Below, in pieces: positions 1 to 7,841 of a stretch of DNA of 62,102 nucleotides (positions are counted from its first letter, which is position 1; the number at the start of each line of letters is the position of its first letter). This stretch comes from Saccharomonospora sp. CUA-673 (GTDB lineage Bacteria > Actinomycetota > Actinomycetes > Mycobacteriales > Pseudonocardiaceae). The DNA lies in contig NZ_MKKE01000019.1 in assembly GCF_001942305.1 (NCBI RefSeq), positions 1 to 62,102 on the forward strand, given 5' to 3'. The notes below the pieces were generated by a model that had not been told where the DNA came from, did no database searches, and worked only from the letters and a program-made list of their open reading frames with translations. The translations under genes and the position numbers were made by a program.

Positions 1-135
1 GTCGTTGGGCGACGGGGTGGTCGGGTAGGTCGACGATCCGCCGCCGGGGCCGCCGGGGAAGTTGGGGTTGTAGTTGGACGAGCTGGTGCCGTCGTTGGGC
101 GACGGGGTGGTCGGGTAGGTCGACGATCCGCCGCC
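1..135. repeat. 90-bp period internal tandem repeat in PPE-like gene
   Basis: Bases 1-45 recur identically at 91-135, a 90-bp (30-residue) period within the coding sequence. The repeat encodes a Gly-rich GGGSSTYPTTPSPND type segment. The window begins exactly at a repeat unit, so the true copy number cannot be known from here. Confidence 0.85.
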
Positions 136-966
136 CCCCGGGACACCGGGGTAGCTGCCGCCGGGCCCGCCGGGGTAGCTCCCGCCGCCGGCACCGCCGC
201 CGGGCGTGCTGCCACCGGGGTACGACGCGGCCGGCGTCTGCACGCCGCCGGACGACACACCGGGCGACTGGTAGCCCGCGCCGCCGGTCCCCTGACCGCC
301 GCCACCACCGGGCTCGTTGATGCTGACCGGCCCGGTACGCCCACCATTCACGCCCGACTCGCCCAGGCTCACGTCGCCGTAGGCACCGGACATGGTGCTG
401 TACTGCGGCATCTGGCCAGCGTTCTGCGAGCTCGTGTCGTGGTACTGGTTGAAGACCTGGACGTTCTTGTTCGCGTTGTCGTTGTACTCCGCGATGTCGC
501 GGTCGAGGTCCGTCTCCCACGGCTTGAGCTTGTTGCCCCAGCTGTTCTCGGGCGGCTCGGCCGGGAGCGGCTGCACGTTGTTGCGCGCATTCTCGAATGC
601 CCCGGCCTGGGTCGACATCACCTGGCCGCTCGTGCCGAGGTTAGCGCTGGCGTCGCCCATCCACGTCTGAAGCGGCTGGGCGCCCATTCGGGCGCTCTCG
701 GCACCCTCACCGGTCCAGGCGGAGGCCATCGTCGAGTTGATCTGGCTGATTTGGGTGGCACGCTGGCTGTGGAGATTCGACAGCTCCAAGCTCGCGGCCT
801 GACCCTCATGGAGCGACGCGGTGCCCCGGCCGGACGTGATCTTCTGGTAGATCTGGTAGGCGTCGATACAGCCCTGCGTGCTGGACTGCCGCTGGGCCTC
901 CTCGCCGTTGGCCAGCGAGTCGTAGACATACGCGCCGGCGGCCGGAATAAGGAACGGTGCCACCAT
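1..966 (-). CDS. PPE-like secreted protein (3' end outside window)
   Basis: The frame is open from ATG at 966 to the window edge, so at least 322 residues are visible and the C-terminus is missing. The N-terminal 200 residues are helical and polar, with QIYQKI, LSNLHSQRATQISQINSTMASAW and TGEGAES stretches resembling the PPE/WXG helical-bundle proteins exported by type VII secretion. From about residue 215 it becomes Gly/Pro/Ser/Tyr-rich and repetitive (SYPGG, TYPTTPSPND). The start is supported by a GGGGAG Shine-Dalgarno 12 nt upstream. It is last in a minus-strand run after the WXG-like protein and a DUF3558 lipoprotein, a gene combination I associate with Pseudonocardiaceae. ESX export is an inference from family resemblance. 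Confidence 0.7.
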   Translation of the reverse strand, partial: MVAPFLIPAAGAYVYDSLANGEEAQRQSSTQGCIDAYQIYQKITSGRGTASLHEGQAASLELSNLHSQRATQISQINSTMASAWTGEGAESARMGAQPLQTWMGDASANLGTSGQVMSTQAGAFENARNNVQPLPAEPPENSWGNKLKPWETDLDRDIAEYNDNANKNVQVFNQYHDTSSQNAGQMPQYSTMSGAYGDVSLGESGVNGGRTGPVSINEPGGGGGQGTGGAGYQSPGVSSGGVQTPAASYPGGSTPGGGAGGGSYPGGPGGSYPGVPGGGGSSTYPTTPSPNDGTSSSNYNPNFPGGPGGGSSTYPTTPSPND

Positions 967-972
967 CTCGGA

Positions 973-1023
973 TCAACTCCCCTGATTGATGTGGATGAGA
1001 CGGAACGCGTCGGCGCGGCACAT
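973..1023 (-). CDS. possible 16-codon coupling ORF
   Basis: An ATG overlaps the stop of the preceding DUF3558 gene (TGATG) and is served by the GGAGG encoded in that gene's last codons. The frame runs MCRADAFRLIHINQGS and stops 6 nt before the PPE-like start. Its final codons contain the PPE gene's Shine-Dalgarno. It may only couple translation of the two genes. There is no independent evidence that the peptide is functional. Confidence 0.25.
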   Translation of the reverse strand: MCRADAFRLIHINQGS

Positions 1024-1673
1024 CACGCACCTCCGCCGAGGGTCTCGATCATGTCGCCGGCGACAGCTTCGGCGACTTCGCAGCCTCGCGGGTAGTCGTC
1101 GCTGTCTTCGCCGACTTGCACCATGACCGACATGACGTAGTTGTCGGCGAGGCCGACCTGCAGGTCGCAGTAGCCTTCGTCGCGGTCGTCGGAATAGTTG
1201 CTGGTGATGACGGCGGGATGTCCAGCGACCTGGGTGGGCTCGAACAGCGCAACCGCGTCCTTGCGGGCGTAGACGTCGTCGAGACCGTTGGTGAAGTCAG
1301 GCACTTGGACGAATGCGACGCGACTCCCCGAGCCGTCGGTGTACTCGTACAGGCATTCGGGAGTGCCTTGTTGAACCCGCGCTTCGCCGGGCTCGAAATT
1401 GCGATCGCGGACTTGCGCATCCGACAACACGGCACAGGGGTTCTCGTCGAGCGGTGCTACGTCGATTGGGTCCGGCACGCGCGGTGCCTCTCCGTTGCCG
1501 TTTGCCGCCGAGGATTCGGCAGGTGCACTCGCCGGTGCGGAGGGCGCGCCGCCGTTGTCGGGGCTGGCCTGGCCCTGTTCGGGGTCGGTGCCGCAGGCGG
1601 ACAGGATCAGTCCCGCGGCCGCGGCAGCGATGACGGCCGAGGTTGTATGGGATGCGGTGGAGCGACGCGGCAT
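1023..1673 (-). CDS. DUF3558 family lipoprotein (copy 1)
   Basis: This is a 216-residue lipoprotein. The signal peptide ends in a lipobox, LILSAC, around residues 22-27, followed by a Ser/Pro/Ala-rich linker and a globular domain. The domain carries the family pattern NPCAVLSDAQ, a CLYEY motif, TNGLDDVYARKD and GYCDLQVGL. Five cysteines, one of them acylated, are spaced as in the two paralogues at 2334 and 2954. The chosen ATG overlaps the upstream gene's stop by one base, so the longer frame reaching 2186 is rejected. The function of DUF3558 is not established. The adjacent PPE-like gene suggests an envelope or secretion-associated role. Confidence 0.85.
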   Translation of the reverse strand: MPRRSTASHTTSAVIAAAAAGLILSACGTDPEQGQASPDNGGAPSAPASAPAESSAANGNGEAPRVPDPIDVAPLDENPCAVLSDAQVRDRNFEPGEARVQQGTPECLYEYTDGSGSRVAFVQVPDFTNGLDDVYARKDAVALFEPTQVAGHPAVITSNYSDDRDEGYCDLQVGLADNYVMSVMVQVGEDSDDYPRGCEVAEAVAGDMIETLGGGA

Positions 1674-2095
1674 CAGAGTGCTCCGCCTCCGGAGCTCGTC
1701 GCGTCCTGGGCCGCCTGGGCGTCGGTCTCTTCCGTGACGCCCTTGGCCCTTTTCAGGGCACGGATGTACTCGTTGCAGTGGTCGATCATCGCCTGCGTTT
1801 GTTCGACAAGCGCCTCGCCCGAGGTCCCGGCGGAGCCCGTAAACATGCTGCTGGCCGGCTCGTCGGCGGGCGCCTGTACGTTGGCGATTTGCCGCGCGAG
1901 TTGTATGTCGTCGCGTAGGCCGCTCCGCAGCTCTTCCCACTGCTGGATCGCGTTGTCGATCTCTTCGGGGCTGAACTCGTAGCCGCCACCTGCGGGTGAC
2001 GCGGCGGCCTTCGCCGCGAACGACGCACCTGCGCCCACTGCGCCACCCACTGCCATTCCGATCATGGGCGTCGGCATCTGGGGAATGCTGGACAT
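1673..2095 (-). CDS. WXG100-like small helical protein
   Basis: The product is 140 residues with a Gly/Ala-rich N-terminus (MAVGGAVGAGASFAAKAAA), then two predicted helices. One carries IQQWEELRSGLRDDIQLARQIAN and the other ALVEQTQAMIDHCNEYIRALKRAKG. A single tryptophan lies in the first helix, recalling ESX substrates or DUF3558-cluster partners, but no canonical WxG turn is clear. The start at 2095 is preferred over 2134 because GGAAGGGG lies 7 nt upstream. It is coupled to the DUF3558 copy 1 gene by a one-base overlap. It is probably an exported or membrane-associated partner of the PPE-like protein. The family assignment is tentative. Confidence 0.6.
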   Translation of the reverse strand: MSSIPQMPTPMIGMAVGGAVGAGASFAAKAAASPAGGGYEFSPEEIDNAIQQWEELRSGLRDDIQLARQIANVQAPADEPASSMFTGSAGTSGEALVEQTQAMIDHCNEYIRALKRAKGVTEETDAQAAQDATSSGGGAL

Positions 2096-2235
2096 CTCGA
2101 CCCCTTCCTCGTGGACCCCTCGCGGTCGCTCCAAGTCTCCGCAAAGCCTTCCGCCCTGTGCTCAGGGCGTCAACCGTCTCGACCACTATGACGACGGCAG
2201 GCGCGCGAAGGTTTCCTTTGCTCGGGAAAATCTTC

Positions 2236-2337
2236 TCAGATCCCGGGGGCGAGCGAGTACTTCTGGTAGTACTGCACCGTCAGCGCACCGACCATCACCC
2301 GAGTGGAGTAGCCCACGTGCCGGCTATCGCCGGTCAC
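2236..2337 (-). CDS. possible 33-residue coupled small ORF
   Basis: A GTG overlaps the stop of the DUF3558 copy 2 gene by four bases (GTGA) and sits next to a strong GGAGGGG. The product would be 33 residues with a short aromatic stretch, VQYYQKY, and no signal or membrane segment. The start context is as good as those of the neighbouring real genes. However, the length is small and I recognise no family. It may be a true small protein or a chance frame after a C-terminus that always ends RGGA. Confidence 0.35.
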   Translation of the reverse strand: MTGDSRHVGYSTRVMVGALTVQYYQKYSLAPGI

Positions 2338-2954
2338 GCCCCTCCGCGGAGGTGCTCGATCATGTCGCCGGCGACGGCTTCGGCGACGTCGCAGCCCTGT
2401 GGGTAGTCGTCGCTCGAAGGTCTGACCGAGACCATCACCGACATGAACTCGTTGTCGGTGAGCCCGAGCTGCAGATAGCAGAAACCCTCGTCCCGGTCGT
2501 CGTCATACTGACTTGTGAACACCGCTGGTTGGCCCGCCACTTCGGCTTCTTCGAAGAGGCCGAAGGTGTCCTTTTGTGCGTACAGGTCATCCAGCCCGTT
2601 GGTGAGATCTGGATTCTGAGCGAAGCGCACACGGCTGCCCGAGTCATCCGTGTACCGGTAGATGCAGCTCGGGTCCCCGTCGAGCTCTTCTGACACCCCA
2701 CGTTCGAGATTCCGCTCCGCAGCTTGCGCATCCGAGAGCGCGGCGCAGGGGTCTTGCTGGAGGGCGGCGGTGTCGACCGGATTCACCACTCGGGGTGCCT
2801 CGCCGGTGCTGCCGGTGTCGGTCGCCGCAGTGGTCTTGTCCGGGCTGGCCTCGCCCTGCTGGGGGTCGGTGCCGCAGGCGGAGAGGATCAGGCCGGCCGC
2901 CATACCGGCGATCATTGCCGTGGCCGCCCGGGATGCGGTGAAGCGCCGGGTCAT
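2334..2954 (-). CDS. DUF3558 family lipoprotein (copy 2)
   Basis: The product is 206 residues. The signal peptide contains AGMAAGLILSAC with a lipobox cysteine near residue 28, followed by a Thr/Ser/Gly linker. The DUF3558 domain has DPCAALSDAQ, CIYRYTDDSGSRV, LTNGLDDLYAQKD and GFCYLQLGL. It is clearly a tandem paralogue of the genes at 1023 and 2954. The ATG at 2954 overlaps the upstream stop (TGATG), which favours it over the GTG one codon earlier. It probably sits on the outer face of the cytoplasmic membrane. No enzymatic motif is visible. Confidence 0.87.
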   Translation of the reverse strand: MTRRFTASRAATAMIAGMAAGLILSACGTDPQQGEASPDKTTAATDTGSTGEAPRVVNPVDTAALQQDPCAALSDAQAAERNLERGVSEELDGDPSCIYRYTDDSGSRVRFAQNPDLTNGLDDLYAQKDTFGLFEEAEVAGQPAVFTSQYDDDRDEGFCYLQLGLTDNEFMSVMVSVRPSSDDYPQGCDVAEAVAGDMIEHLRGGA

Positions 2955-3580
2955 CACGCACCTCCCCGCAGGTTCTCGATCATCTCTTCGGCGAAGACCT
3001 CAGCTACAGCACAGCCCTGCGGATAGTCGTCATTGCTCTCGGCAATCTGGGCGACCACCGTGACGACGTCACTGTCGGTCAAGCCGACCTGCAGGTCGCA
3101 GTAACCCTGGTCGCGAGAGTCGCGGTGGGTCTGTGTCACCACGGCCGGGTGTCCGGCCACGTCCGTCGGCTCGAACACGACGACCGCATCTTTCCGGTCG
3201 TAGACGTCGCTCAAGCCGTTGGTAAGCGTCGGCGATTGGACGAAGGACACGACGGTGTTTGTATCGGCTGCATAGCGGTATTTGCAGATCCACTCGCCGT
3301 CCGTCAATTCCTCGGGCTGGCCAGCTTCGAGGTTGAGCTCGTCGATCTGCTGATCGTCCAGCGCCGCGCAGGGGTCCTGCTCCAGTGGTGCCACGTCCAC
3401 CGGGTTGGGGACCCGCGGCACCTCGCCGGCGCCGTTGCCACCCGCAGGTGACGACTCGGCTGCCGGGGTTGCCGGGGTGTCGTCGTCGGGGGTTGCCTCG
3501 CCTTCGGTGCCCGTGCCGCAGGCGGTCAGCACCAACCCGGCCACCGCCGCCCCAACGGACAAGCCCCACCGGTTCGCCAC
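2954..3580 (-). CDS. DUF3558 family lipoprotein (copy 3)
   Basis: This is the third tandem DUF3558 lipoprotein and the first gene of the minus-strand run. The GTG at 3580 gives a compact signal, WGLSVGAAVAGLVLTAC, with a lipobox cysteine. A TTG at 3622 would add 14 residues but lies only six bases from the upstream hairpin and lacks a ribosome site. The mature domain has DPCAALDDQQ, CKYRYA, LTNGLSDVYDRKD and GYCDLQVGL. A TATGTT at 3621-3626 could be a -10 element for this operon. Start choice is uncertain, family is not. Confidence 0.83.
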   Translation of the reverse strand: MANRWGLSVGAAVAGLVLTACGTGTEGEATPDDDTPATPAAESSPAGGNGAGEVPRVPNPVDVAPLEQDPCAALDDQQIDELNLEAGQPEELTDGEWICKYRYAADTNTVVSFVQSPTLTNGLSDVYDRKDAVVVFEPTDVAGHPAVVTQTHRDSRDQGYCDLQVGLTDSDVVTVVAQIAESNDDYPQGCAVAEVFAEEMIENLRGGA

Positions 3581-3627
3581 GCTGCGCGTCCGCGCGCCCC
3601 CCTCAACAGCGTCATGGTCCAAACATA

Positions 3628-3671
3628 CGAAAGGTGGCGGTCCTCCGTCTCCGGAGAACCGCCACCTTTCG
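3628..3671 (-). terminator. hairpin terminator after rplI
   Basis: Two 20-nt arms (3628-3647 and 3652-3671) pair with one G-U position around a four-base loop. The hairpin lies nine bases past the rplI stop. It separates the ribosomal protein operon from the DUF3558 cluster on the same strand. Confidence 0.9.
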
Positions 3672-3679
3672 TGGGGTGC

Positions 3680-4135
3680 TTACTTGGGCTGCACGTCCAG
3701 CCGGACGTCCGCCTTCACGCTCGGGTGCAGACGGGCCGTCACCGAGTGCTTGCCGACGGTCTTGATGTGACCGTCGACGTGGATGACCCGCTTGTCGAGC
3801 AGCGGGCCGCCCGCGGCCTTGATCGCACCGACGATGTCGGCGGTCGTCACGGAACCGAACAGCTTCTTCGAGCCCTCGGACGCCTTCGCCGCGACGGCGA
3901 TGTGGCCCAGGCCCTCGAGCTGCGTCTTCAGCTCCTTGGCGTGGTCGAGGTCGCGCACGCGACGGGCCTCCTGGGCACGCCGGATCGTGCGGACGTTCTT
4001 CTCCGCGCCCTTCGTGGACGGGATCGCGTAGCCGCGCGGCAGCAGGTAGTTGCGCGCGTAGCCGTCCTTGACCTCGACGATGTCGCCGGGACCGCCCAGG
4101 TGCGCGACGTCGGTCGTCAGGATGATCTTCGCCAT
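3680..4135 (-). CDS. rplI: 50S ribosomal protein L9
   Basis: The 151-residue product binds 23S rRNA at the base of the L1 stalk. The N-terminal L9 domain has the hallmark stretch GDIVEVKDGYARNYLLPRG, then a long charged helix (IRRAQEARRVRDLDHAKELK) and the C-terminal domain ending in DVRLDVQPK. It is the last gene of rpsF-ssb-rpsR-rplI, 14 nt after rpsR, and is followed at once by a strong hairpin. Length and domain order are normal for the family. Confidence 0.98.
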   Translation of the reverse strand: MAKIILTTDVAHLGGPGDIVEVKDGYARNYLLPRGYAIPSTKGAEKNVRTIRRAQEARRVRDLDHAKELKTQLEGLGHIAVAAKASEGSKKLFGSVTTADIVGAIKAAGGPLLDKRVIHVDGHIKTVGKHSVTARLHPSVKADVRLDVQPK

Positions 4136-4149
4136 GTCTGACTCCCTTC

Positions 4150-4398
4150 TCAGCGAGCGGTCGAGGTGTAGGGCAGCAACGCCATCTCGCGGGAGTTCTT
4201 GACCGCGATGGCGACGTCGCGCTGGTGCTGGCTGCAGTTGCCGGTGACCCGACGGGCACGGATCTTGCCGCGGTCGGAGATGTACTTCCGCAGCAGGTTG
4301 GTGTCCTTGTAGTCGATGGCCTCCGGGTGGCCCTGCTTCACGGCCTTGCAGAAGACGCAGACCTTCTTCTTCGGCTTACGAACGGGTGGCTTAGCCAC
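4150..4398 (-). CDS. rpsR: 30S ribosomal protein S18 (cysteine-containing type)
   Basis: The 82-residue small-subunit protein partners with S6. CVFC near the N-terminus and GNCSQHQ later retain the cysteines of the zinc-binding type. It is therefore the housekeeping paralogue rather than the cysteine-free copy that actinobacteria induce in zinc starvation. The conserved [19 protein letters not shown] and RARRVTGNC segments are present. It lies between ssb and rplI in the usual operon order. Confidence 0.98.
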   Translation of the reverse strand: MAKPPVRKPKKKVCVFCKAVKQGHPEAIDYKDTNLLRKYISDRGKIRARRVTGNCSQHQRDVAIAVKNSREMALLPYTSTAR

Positions 4399-4461
4399 TG
4401 TGTACTCCTGGGGAACTTATTGCGTGGTTGCTGATGTCTGGGAAGGCTCGTTGCGAGCAGC

Positions 4462-4977
4462 TCAGAACGGCGGCTCGTCGGAGAAGCCGCCACCGCCACC
4501 GGCGGGAGGCGCACTGCCCCACGGATCGTCGGCAGGCGCACCGGCACCGGCGCCGGCACCGGCCGACGCAGCCGCGCCGCCGCCACCGAAACCGCCGCCA
4601 CCGCCACCGCCGCGGCTGACCTTGTTGACCTTGGCCGTCGCGTACCGCAGCGACGGACCGATCTCGTCGACCTCGAGTTCGACGACGGTCCGCTTCTCGC
4701 CTTCCTTGGTCTCGAACGACCGCTGCTTGAGCCGGCCCTGCACGATGACCCGGGCGCCGCGCGTGAGCGTCTCCGCCACGTTCTCCGCCGCCTGGCGCCA
4801 GATGTTGCAGCGCAGGAACAGAGCCTCGCCGTCCTTCCACTCACCGCTCTGCCGGTCGAACTGGCGAGGGGTGGAGGCGACGGTGAAGTTCGCGACGGCC
4901 GCGCCGGACGGCGTGAACCGAAGCTCCGGGTCCGCGGTCAGGTTGCCGACCACCGTGATGATGGTGTCTCCGGCCAT
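4462..4977 (-). CDS. ssb: single-stranded DNA-binding protein
   Basis: The 171-residue protein has an N-terminal OB fold (residues 1-110, with [27 protein letters not shown] and [16 protein letters not shown]), a Gly/Ala-rich linker and the acidic tip FSDEPPF, close to the usual DDEPPF that recruits partner proteins. The start at 4977 is used because [12 protein letters not shown] matches the family. The frame upstream to 5028 runs into rpsF. It lies 10 nt after rpsF and is essential for replication and repair. Confidence 0.98.
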   Translation of the reverse strand: MAGDTIITVVGNLTADPELRFTPSGAAVANFTVASTPRQFDRQSGEWKDGEALFLRCNIWRQAAENVAETLTRGARVIVQGRLKQRSFETKEGEKRTVVELEVDEIGPSLRYATAKVNKVSRGGGGGGGFGGGGAAASAGAGAGAGAPADDPWGSAPPAGGGGGFSDEPPF

Positions 4978-4987
4978 GGCTGCCGCC

Positions 4988-5320
4988 TCAGGCCTTCGCG
5001 GCGATCTTCGCGGCGCGCTTCGTTCCACGCACCTCCTGGCGGCGGACCACCTTGGTGCGCAGCACGGTCTCCTGCAGAGACAGCTGCCGGTCGAGCTCCT
5101 GCACGTCGGCCGGCTCGGAGATCAGCTCGAGGACGGCGTAGATGCCCTCGGCGTTCTTGTTGATCTCGTACGAGAGCCTGCGACGGCCCCAGACGTCAAC
5201 CTTCTCCACGCTGCCACCGCCGTTGCGGATGACCTTGAGAAAGTTCTCCAGGGTGGGTGCGACCGTCCGCTCGTCGAGCGACGGGTCGAGGATGACCATT
5301 ACCTCGTAATGGCGTGACAC
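4988..5320 (-). CDS. rpsF: 30S ribosomal protein S6
   Basis: The 110-residue first gene of the rpsF-ssb-rpsR-rplI operon has [16 protein letters not shown] at the start and [21 protein letters not shown] in the core. A perfect AGGAGG at 5330-5335 lies nine bases before the GTG at 5320 but only three before the GTG at 5326, which decides the start. The C-terminus is the basic actinobacterial extension [13 protein letters not shown]. It binds S18 in the 30S platform. Confidence 0.97.
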   Translation of the reverse strand: MSRHYEVMVILDPSLDERTVAPTLENFLKVIRNGGGSVEKVDVWGRRRLSYEINKNAEGIYAVLELISEPADVQELDRQLSLQETVLRTKVVRRQEVRGTKRAAKIAAKA

Positions 5321-5448
5321 AACCACTCACCTCCTATGGGCTCGGGCGGCCACGGAACGTCCGTGGCAGGAGGGCAATGTCGACTCGCCAGTCTAGCCAC
5401 CACCCCCGACACCCCCGCTCCCGGGTACGGATGCCGGGCGACGGGTGG

Positions 5449-5524
5449 GCGCAGCCGCGCGCGAGCGCGTCCTTGGGGGGCGGTGGCCGGGCGACGGGTG
5501 GGCGCGACCATGGGGCCTCGGGAG
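5449..5524. repeat. dispersed intergenic repeat, copy A
   Basis: This 76-nt stretch is nearly identical to 35906-35984, with only a few substitutions and one-base indels. Both copies lie just after the stop of a minus-strand gene. The end nearest that gene has the GGGGCC-TCGGGAGC core also found, inverted, at 20284 and 34745. It contains no gene. Confidence 0.8.
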
Positions 5525-5537
5525 CTTTCTTGCGGAG

Positions 5538-6494
5538 CTAGGTGGTCTTGCGGAGGACCCAGGTTCGGACCAGGCTGCGGTGACGCCGGCGAGGGCGACG
5601 ACGGCGAGCAGCATCGGCAGTTGCACCTGGCCCGGGGAGCCGGCGCGGCGGCCAGTGCGTCGGCGTTGCCCGCGTTGCGGACGTCGCCCTGCGCGCCGGC
5701 ACCGGTCTGCCCACCCTGCTGAGCACGCCGAACTCCGGCGAGTCGGGCGCACCGGGGACGCCGTCCTGCGGCGAGTAGCGCATGTCCGGCGGCACGGCCG
5801 CGCCGCCGGTGGGCGCGTCGGCCGACGGGATGTTGCCGTAGTCGCGCGGCGCGGCCCACGCGTCGCCGCTTCCCTGCGGGGAGTCCGGCGTCGGGGGCAC
5901 ACCACCGGGCTGCGGCGCGCCGGGCGCCGTGCTGCCGGAACCACCGTGACCGCCGGGCTGCTGCGGCTGCGCCGAACCACCGGAGTGGCCGTCACCGCCG
6001 CCGCGCTGCGGCTGCGAGCTCGGCGCCGAGTGGTTCGTCGCCTCGAGCGGCATGCCGCACGTGCCGGCAACCTTGCGGTGGATCGAGTCGAGCACCTGCT
6101 GTCGCTTGTGCGGCCAGCCGAGCGCGGGGTTGCCGTCCAGGATGTCGGTCACGATGTTCGCGACCCGCTCCCCGCCGACGACACCGGTCGCCCGGTGCGG
6201 AACCGTGCCGACCTCGAGCGTGTGCTTGCTGATCTCCTCGGCGAGGTTCTTCGGGAAGGTGAACTGCAGGAAGCGGTCGGCCTCACGGGCGCCGGCCTCG
6301 ACCTGGCCGGCGACGGACGAGCCCTTCAGCATCACCTTCGCGCCCATCGGGGCGGCTACCGTCGCGGTGCACGAGTTGACGGGGGCCTGCGTCTGAGCGC
6401 CTGCGGCCGGCGCGGCCAACGCGGTCAGTCCCGCGGCGACCGCCGTCGCGGCCACCAGTCCAAGCACCCGGTTGAGGGCGGTGTTGGTACGCAC
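5538..6494 (-). CDS. secreted C-terminally anchored protein, frameshifted as read
   Basis: The GTG-started product has a signal peptide (LGLVAATAVAAGLTALAAPAAGAQ), a roughly 120-residue domain with two cysteines (VNSCTATVAAPMG and VAGTCGMP), and a long Gly/Pro/Ser linker. As read, the C-terminus loses the family pattern. QGDVRNAGNADALAAAP lies in a second frame and the membrane segment LPMLLAVVALAGVTAA in a third. The original frame returns for LVRTWVLRKTT. Three indels near 5575-5730 thus restore a tail like that of the neighbour at 6721. I read it as one intact gene with sequence errors. Function is unknown, location the cell surface. Confidence 0.7.
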   Translation of the reverse strand: MRTNTALNRVLGLVAATAVAAGLTALAAPAAGAQTQAPVNSCTATVAAPMGAKVMLKGSSVAGQVEAGAREADRFLQFTFPKNLAEEISKHTLEVGTVPHRATGVVGGERVANIVTDILDGNPALGWPHKRQQVLDSIHRKVAGTCGMPLEATNHSAPSSQPQRGGGDGHSGGSAQPQQPGGHGGSGSTAPGAPQPGGVPPTPDSPQGSGDAWAAPRDYGNIPSADAPTGGAAVPPDMRYSPQDGVPGAPDSPEFGVLSRVGRPVPARRATSATRATPTHWPPRRLPGPGATADAARRRRPRRRHRSLVRTWVLRKTT

Positions 6495-6653
6495 TTCGAA
6501 CGGTATCCCTTTCCGAACGGCTTACCCTGCCTGGACCTCATTGGCACGGCAGGGCGTCAACAAGATAAACGACCGCTCGGCGTTGGGGATACGGGTCGGT
6601 AGCTACCGCTCGTGCCCGATTCGTCCCCGCATCGGGCGAACCGGCCACGAACC

Positions 6654-6704
6654 GGTGACAGGGCCGGTCACAGGGCCGGTCACAACCGCGACGTCACAAC
6701 CGCG
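6654..6704. repeat. short tandem repeat upstream of 5538 gene
   Basis: Two 12-bp units, GGTGACAGGGCC and GGTCACAGGGCC, are followed by two related units ending ACAACCGCG. GTGAC/GTCAC pairs give several small dyads. This lies between two minus-strand genes, so it may be a promoter-proximal or terminator element. No more can be said. Confidence 0.45.
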
Positions 6705-6720
6705 GCTGACGGACCGCGGC

Positions 6721-7692
6721 TCAGGAGCCGCCGGCGCGCTGCAGCACCCAGCTGCGGGCGAGGCCGGCGCTGACACCCGCCAGCGCGAACACCGCCAGCA
6801 TCAACGGCAGCGACGGACCGCCCGCGGGGCTCTGCTGCGCCAGCGACGACGCCTCGCCCGCGTTGCGAACCTCGTCGGCGCCCTGCTGCTGGCCGTGCCC
6901 GGTGGACTGGCCGGGGGTCTGCTGTTCGAGGGCCCGGATGTCCGGCACGCCCGCGTTCGGGCTGGGCGGCGTCTCGCCGAGCAGGCCGAAGTCGGGGCTG
7001 TAGCCGGGGATCTGCCCGCCGTAGCGCAGGCCGGGCGCCGCGGAGAACAGCGCGCCGTCGGCGGCGGGGACGCCCGCGTAGCGCAGGGCCGGATCGCCCG
7101 CCGACCCACCGGCCGCGTACGACAACCCGCCGCCCGACCCGGAACCGCCGTCGCCCACGACGGGGCTGTTCGGTTCGCGTGTGCCGTCGGAACCACCGGA
7201 TCCGCTGCCGGAGTCACCGCCGTCGCCGGCACCGGAGTCGGGCTCGGACGGCGCGGGCTCGGACGGCTCGGGCTCCGAGGGTTCGGAGGGCTCGTCGGGA
7301 CGCGGCACGACCTGGCCGTTGCCGAGCGAGTCGGTCATTTGCCGGGCCCCGCCGGTGACGCCCTCGACCGTGTTGTTGAGGCCGTCGGACAGGGGTTCGC
7401 CGGCGCCCGGGATCGGCTTCACGGCCGTGTCGACGACGTTCACCGTCACCTTGCACAGGCCGCTGAGCAGCGAACCGACCGTGTCGGTGACGACTCCGAG
7501 GTCGAGGGGCACGCCGAGGGCGGTGATGCCCTGGATGCGGTCGCCGGGTTCGGCGGTGACGGTCTGGCCGCACCGCACCTTCTTGGTCTCACCCTCGGCA
7601 TGGGCCTGCGCGGGCGCCACCGCGCCCGCGGTCATCGCCAGGAGGACACCCGCGGTCGTGACGGCCGCCGGCTTCGCGACCCTGCGGGTCAC
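6721..7692 (-). CDS. secreted protein with C-terminal membrane anchor
   Basis: The 323-residue product has a signal peptide (AAVTTAGVLLAMTAGAVAPAQAHA). A small domain with two cysteines follows (KKVRCGQTVTAEPGD and SGLCKVTVNVVDTAVKPIPG). Next come a Glu/Pro/Ser-rich linker, a Gly/Tyr-rich low-complexity stretch, and a terminal hydrophobic segment LPLMLAVFALAGVSAGLA with the tail RSWVLQRAGGS. The architecture matches the genes on either side (5538 and 7842), so these are three tandem surface proteins. No catalytic motif is visible. Adhesion or envelope structure is a guess from composition only. Confidence 0.75.
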   Translation of the reverse strand: MTRRVAKPAAVTTAGVLLAMTAGAVAPAQAHAEGETKKVRCGQTVTAEPGDRIQGITALGVPLDLGVVTDTVGSLLSGLCKVTVNVVDTAVKPIPGAGEPLSDGLNNTVEGVTGGARQMTDSLGNGQVVPRPDEPSEPSEPEPSEPAPSEPDSGAGDGGDSGSGSGGSDGTREPNSPVVGDGGSGSGGGLSYAAGGSAGDPALRYAGVPAADGALFSAAPGLRYGGQIPGYSPDFGLLGETPPSPNAGVPDIRALEQQTPGQSTGHGQQQGADEVRNAGEASSLAQQSPAGGPSLPLMLAVFALAGVSAGLARSWVLQRAGGS

Positions 7693-7790
7693 GCGCCCAC
7701 CGGACCGCCGCAGGCACCGAGATCGCCCGGTTCGCCGTCACCACGGTTCTCGCGATTGTCGTCGTCTCGCATCGCGTGCCCTCCGAGATC

Positions 7791-7812
7791 GGTTCGTAGT
7801 AACTAACGAACC
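7791..7812. promoter_or_regulatory. inverted repeat, possible operator
   Basis: GGTTCGT and ACGAACC form a perfect 7-bp dyad around an AT-richer 8-nt centre, about 100 nt upstream of the 6721-7692 gene and just after the end of the 7842 gene. The position and low-GC centre suit a regulator site. The cognate regulator is unknown. Confidence 0.4.
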
Positions 7813-7841
7813 ACATCCCGCGGCGTCACGCACACCAACGA

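Noticed and set aside
1023..2186. One long 387-residue frame covering the DUF3558 copy 1 region
   Set aside because: The upstream half is antibiotic-like Arg-rich shadow over the WXG-like gene; the real start overlaps that gene's stop.
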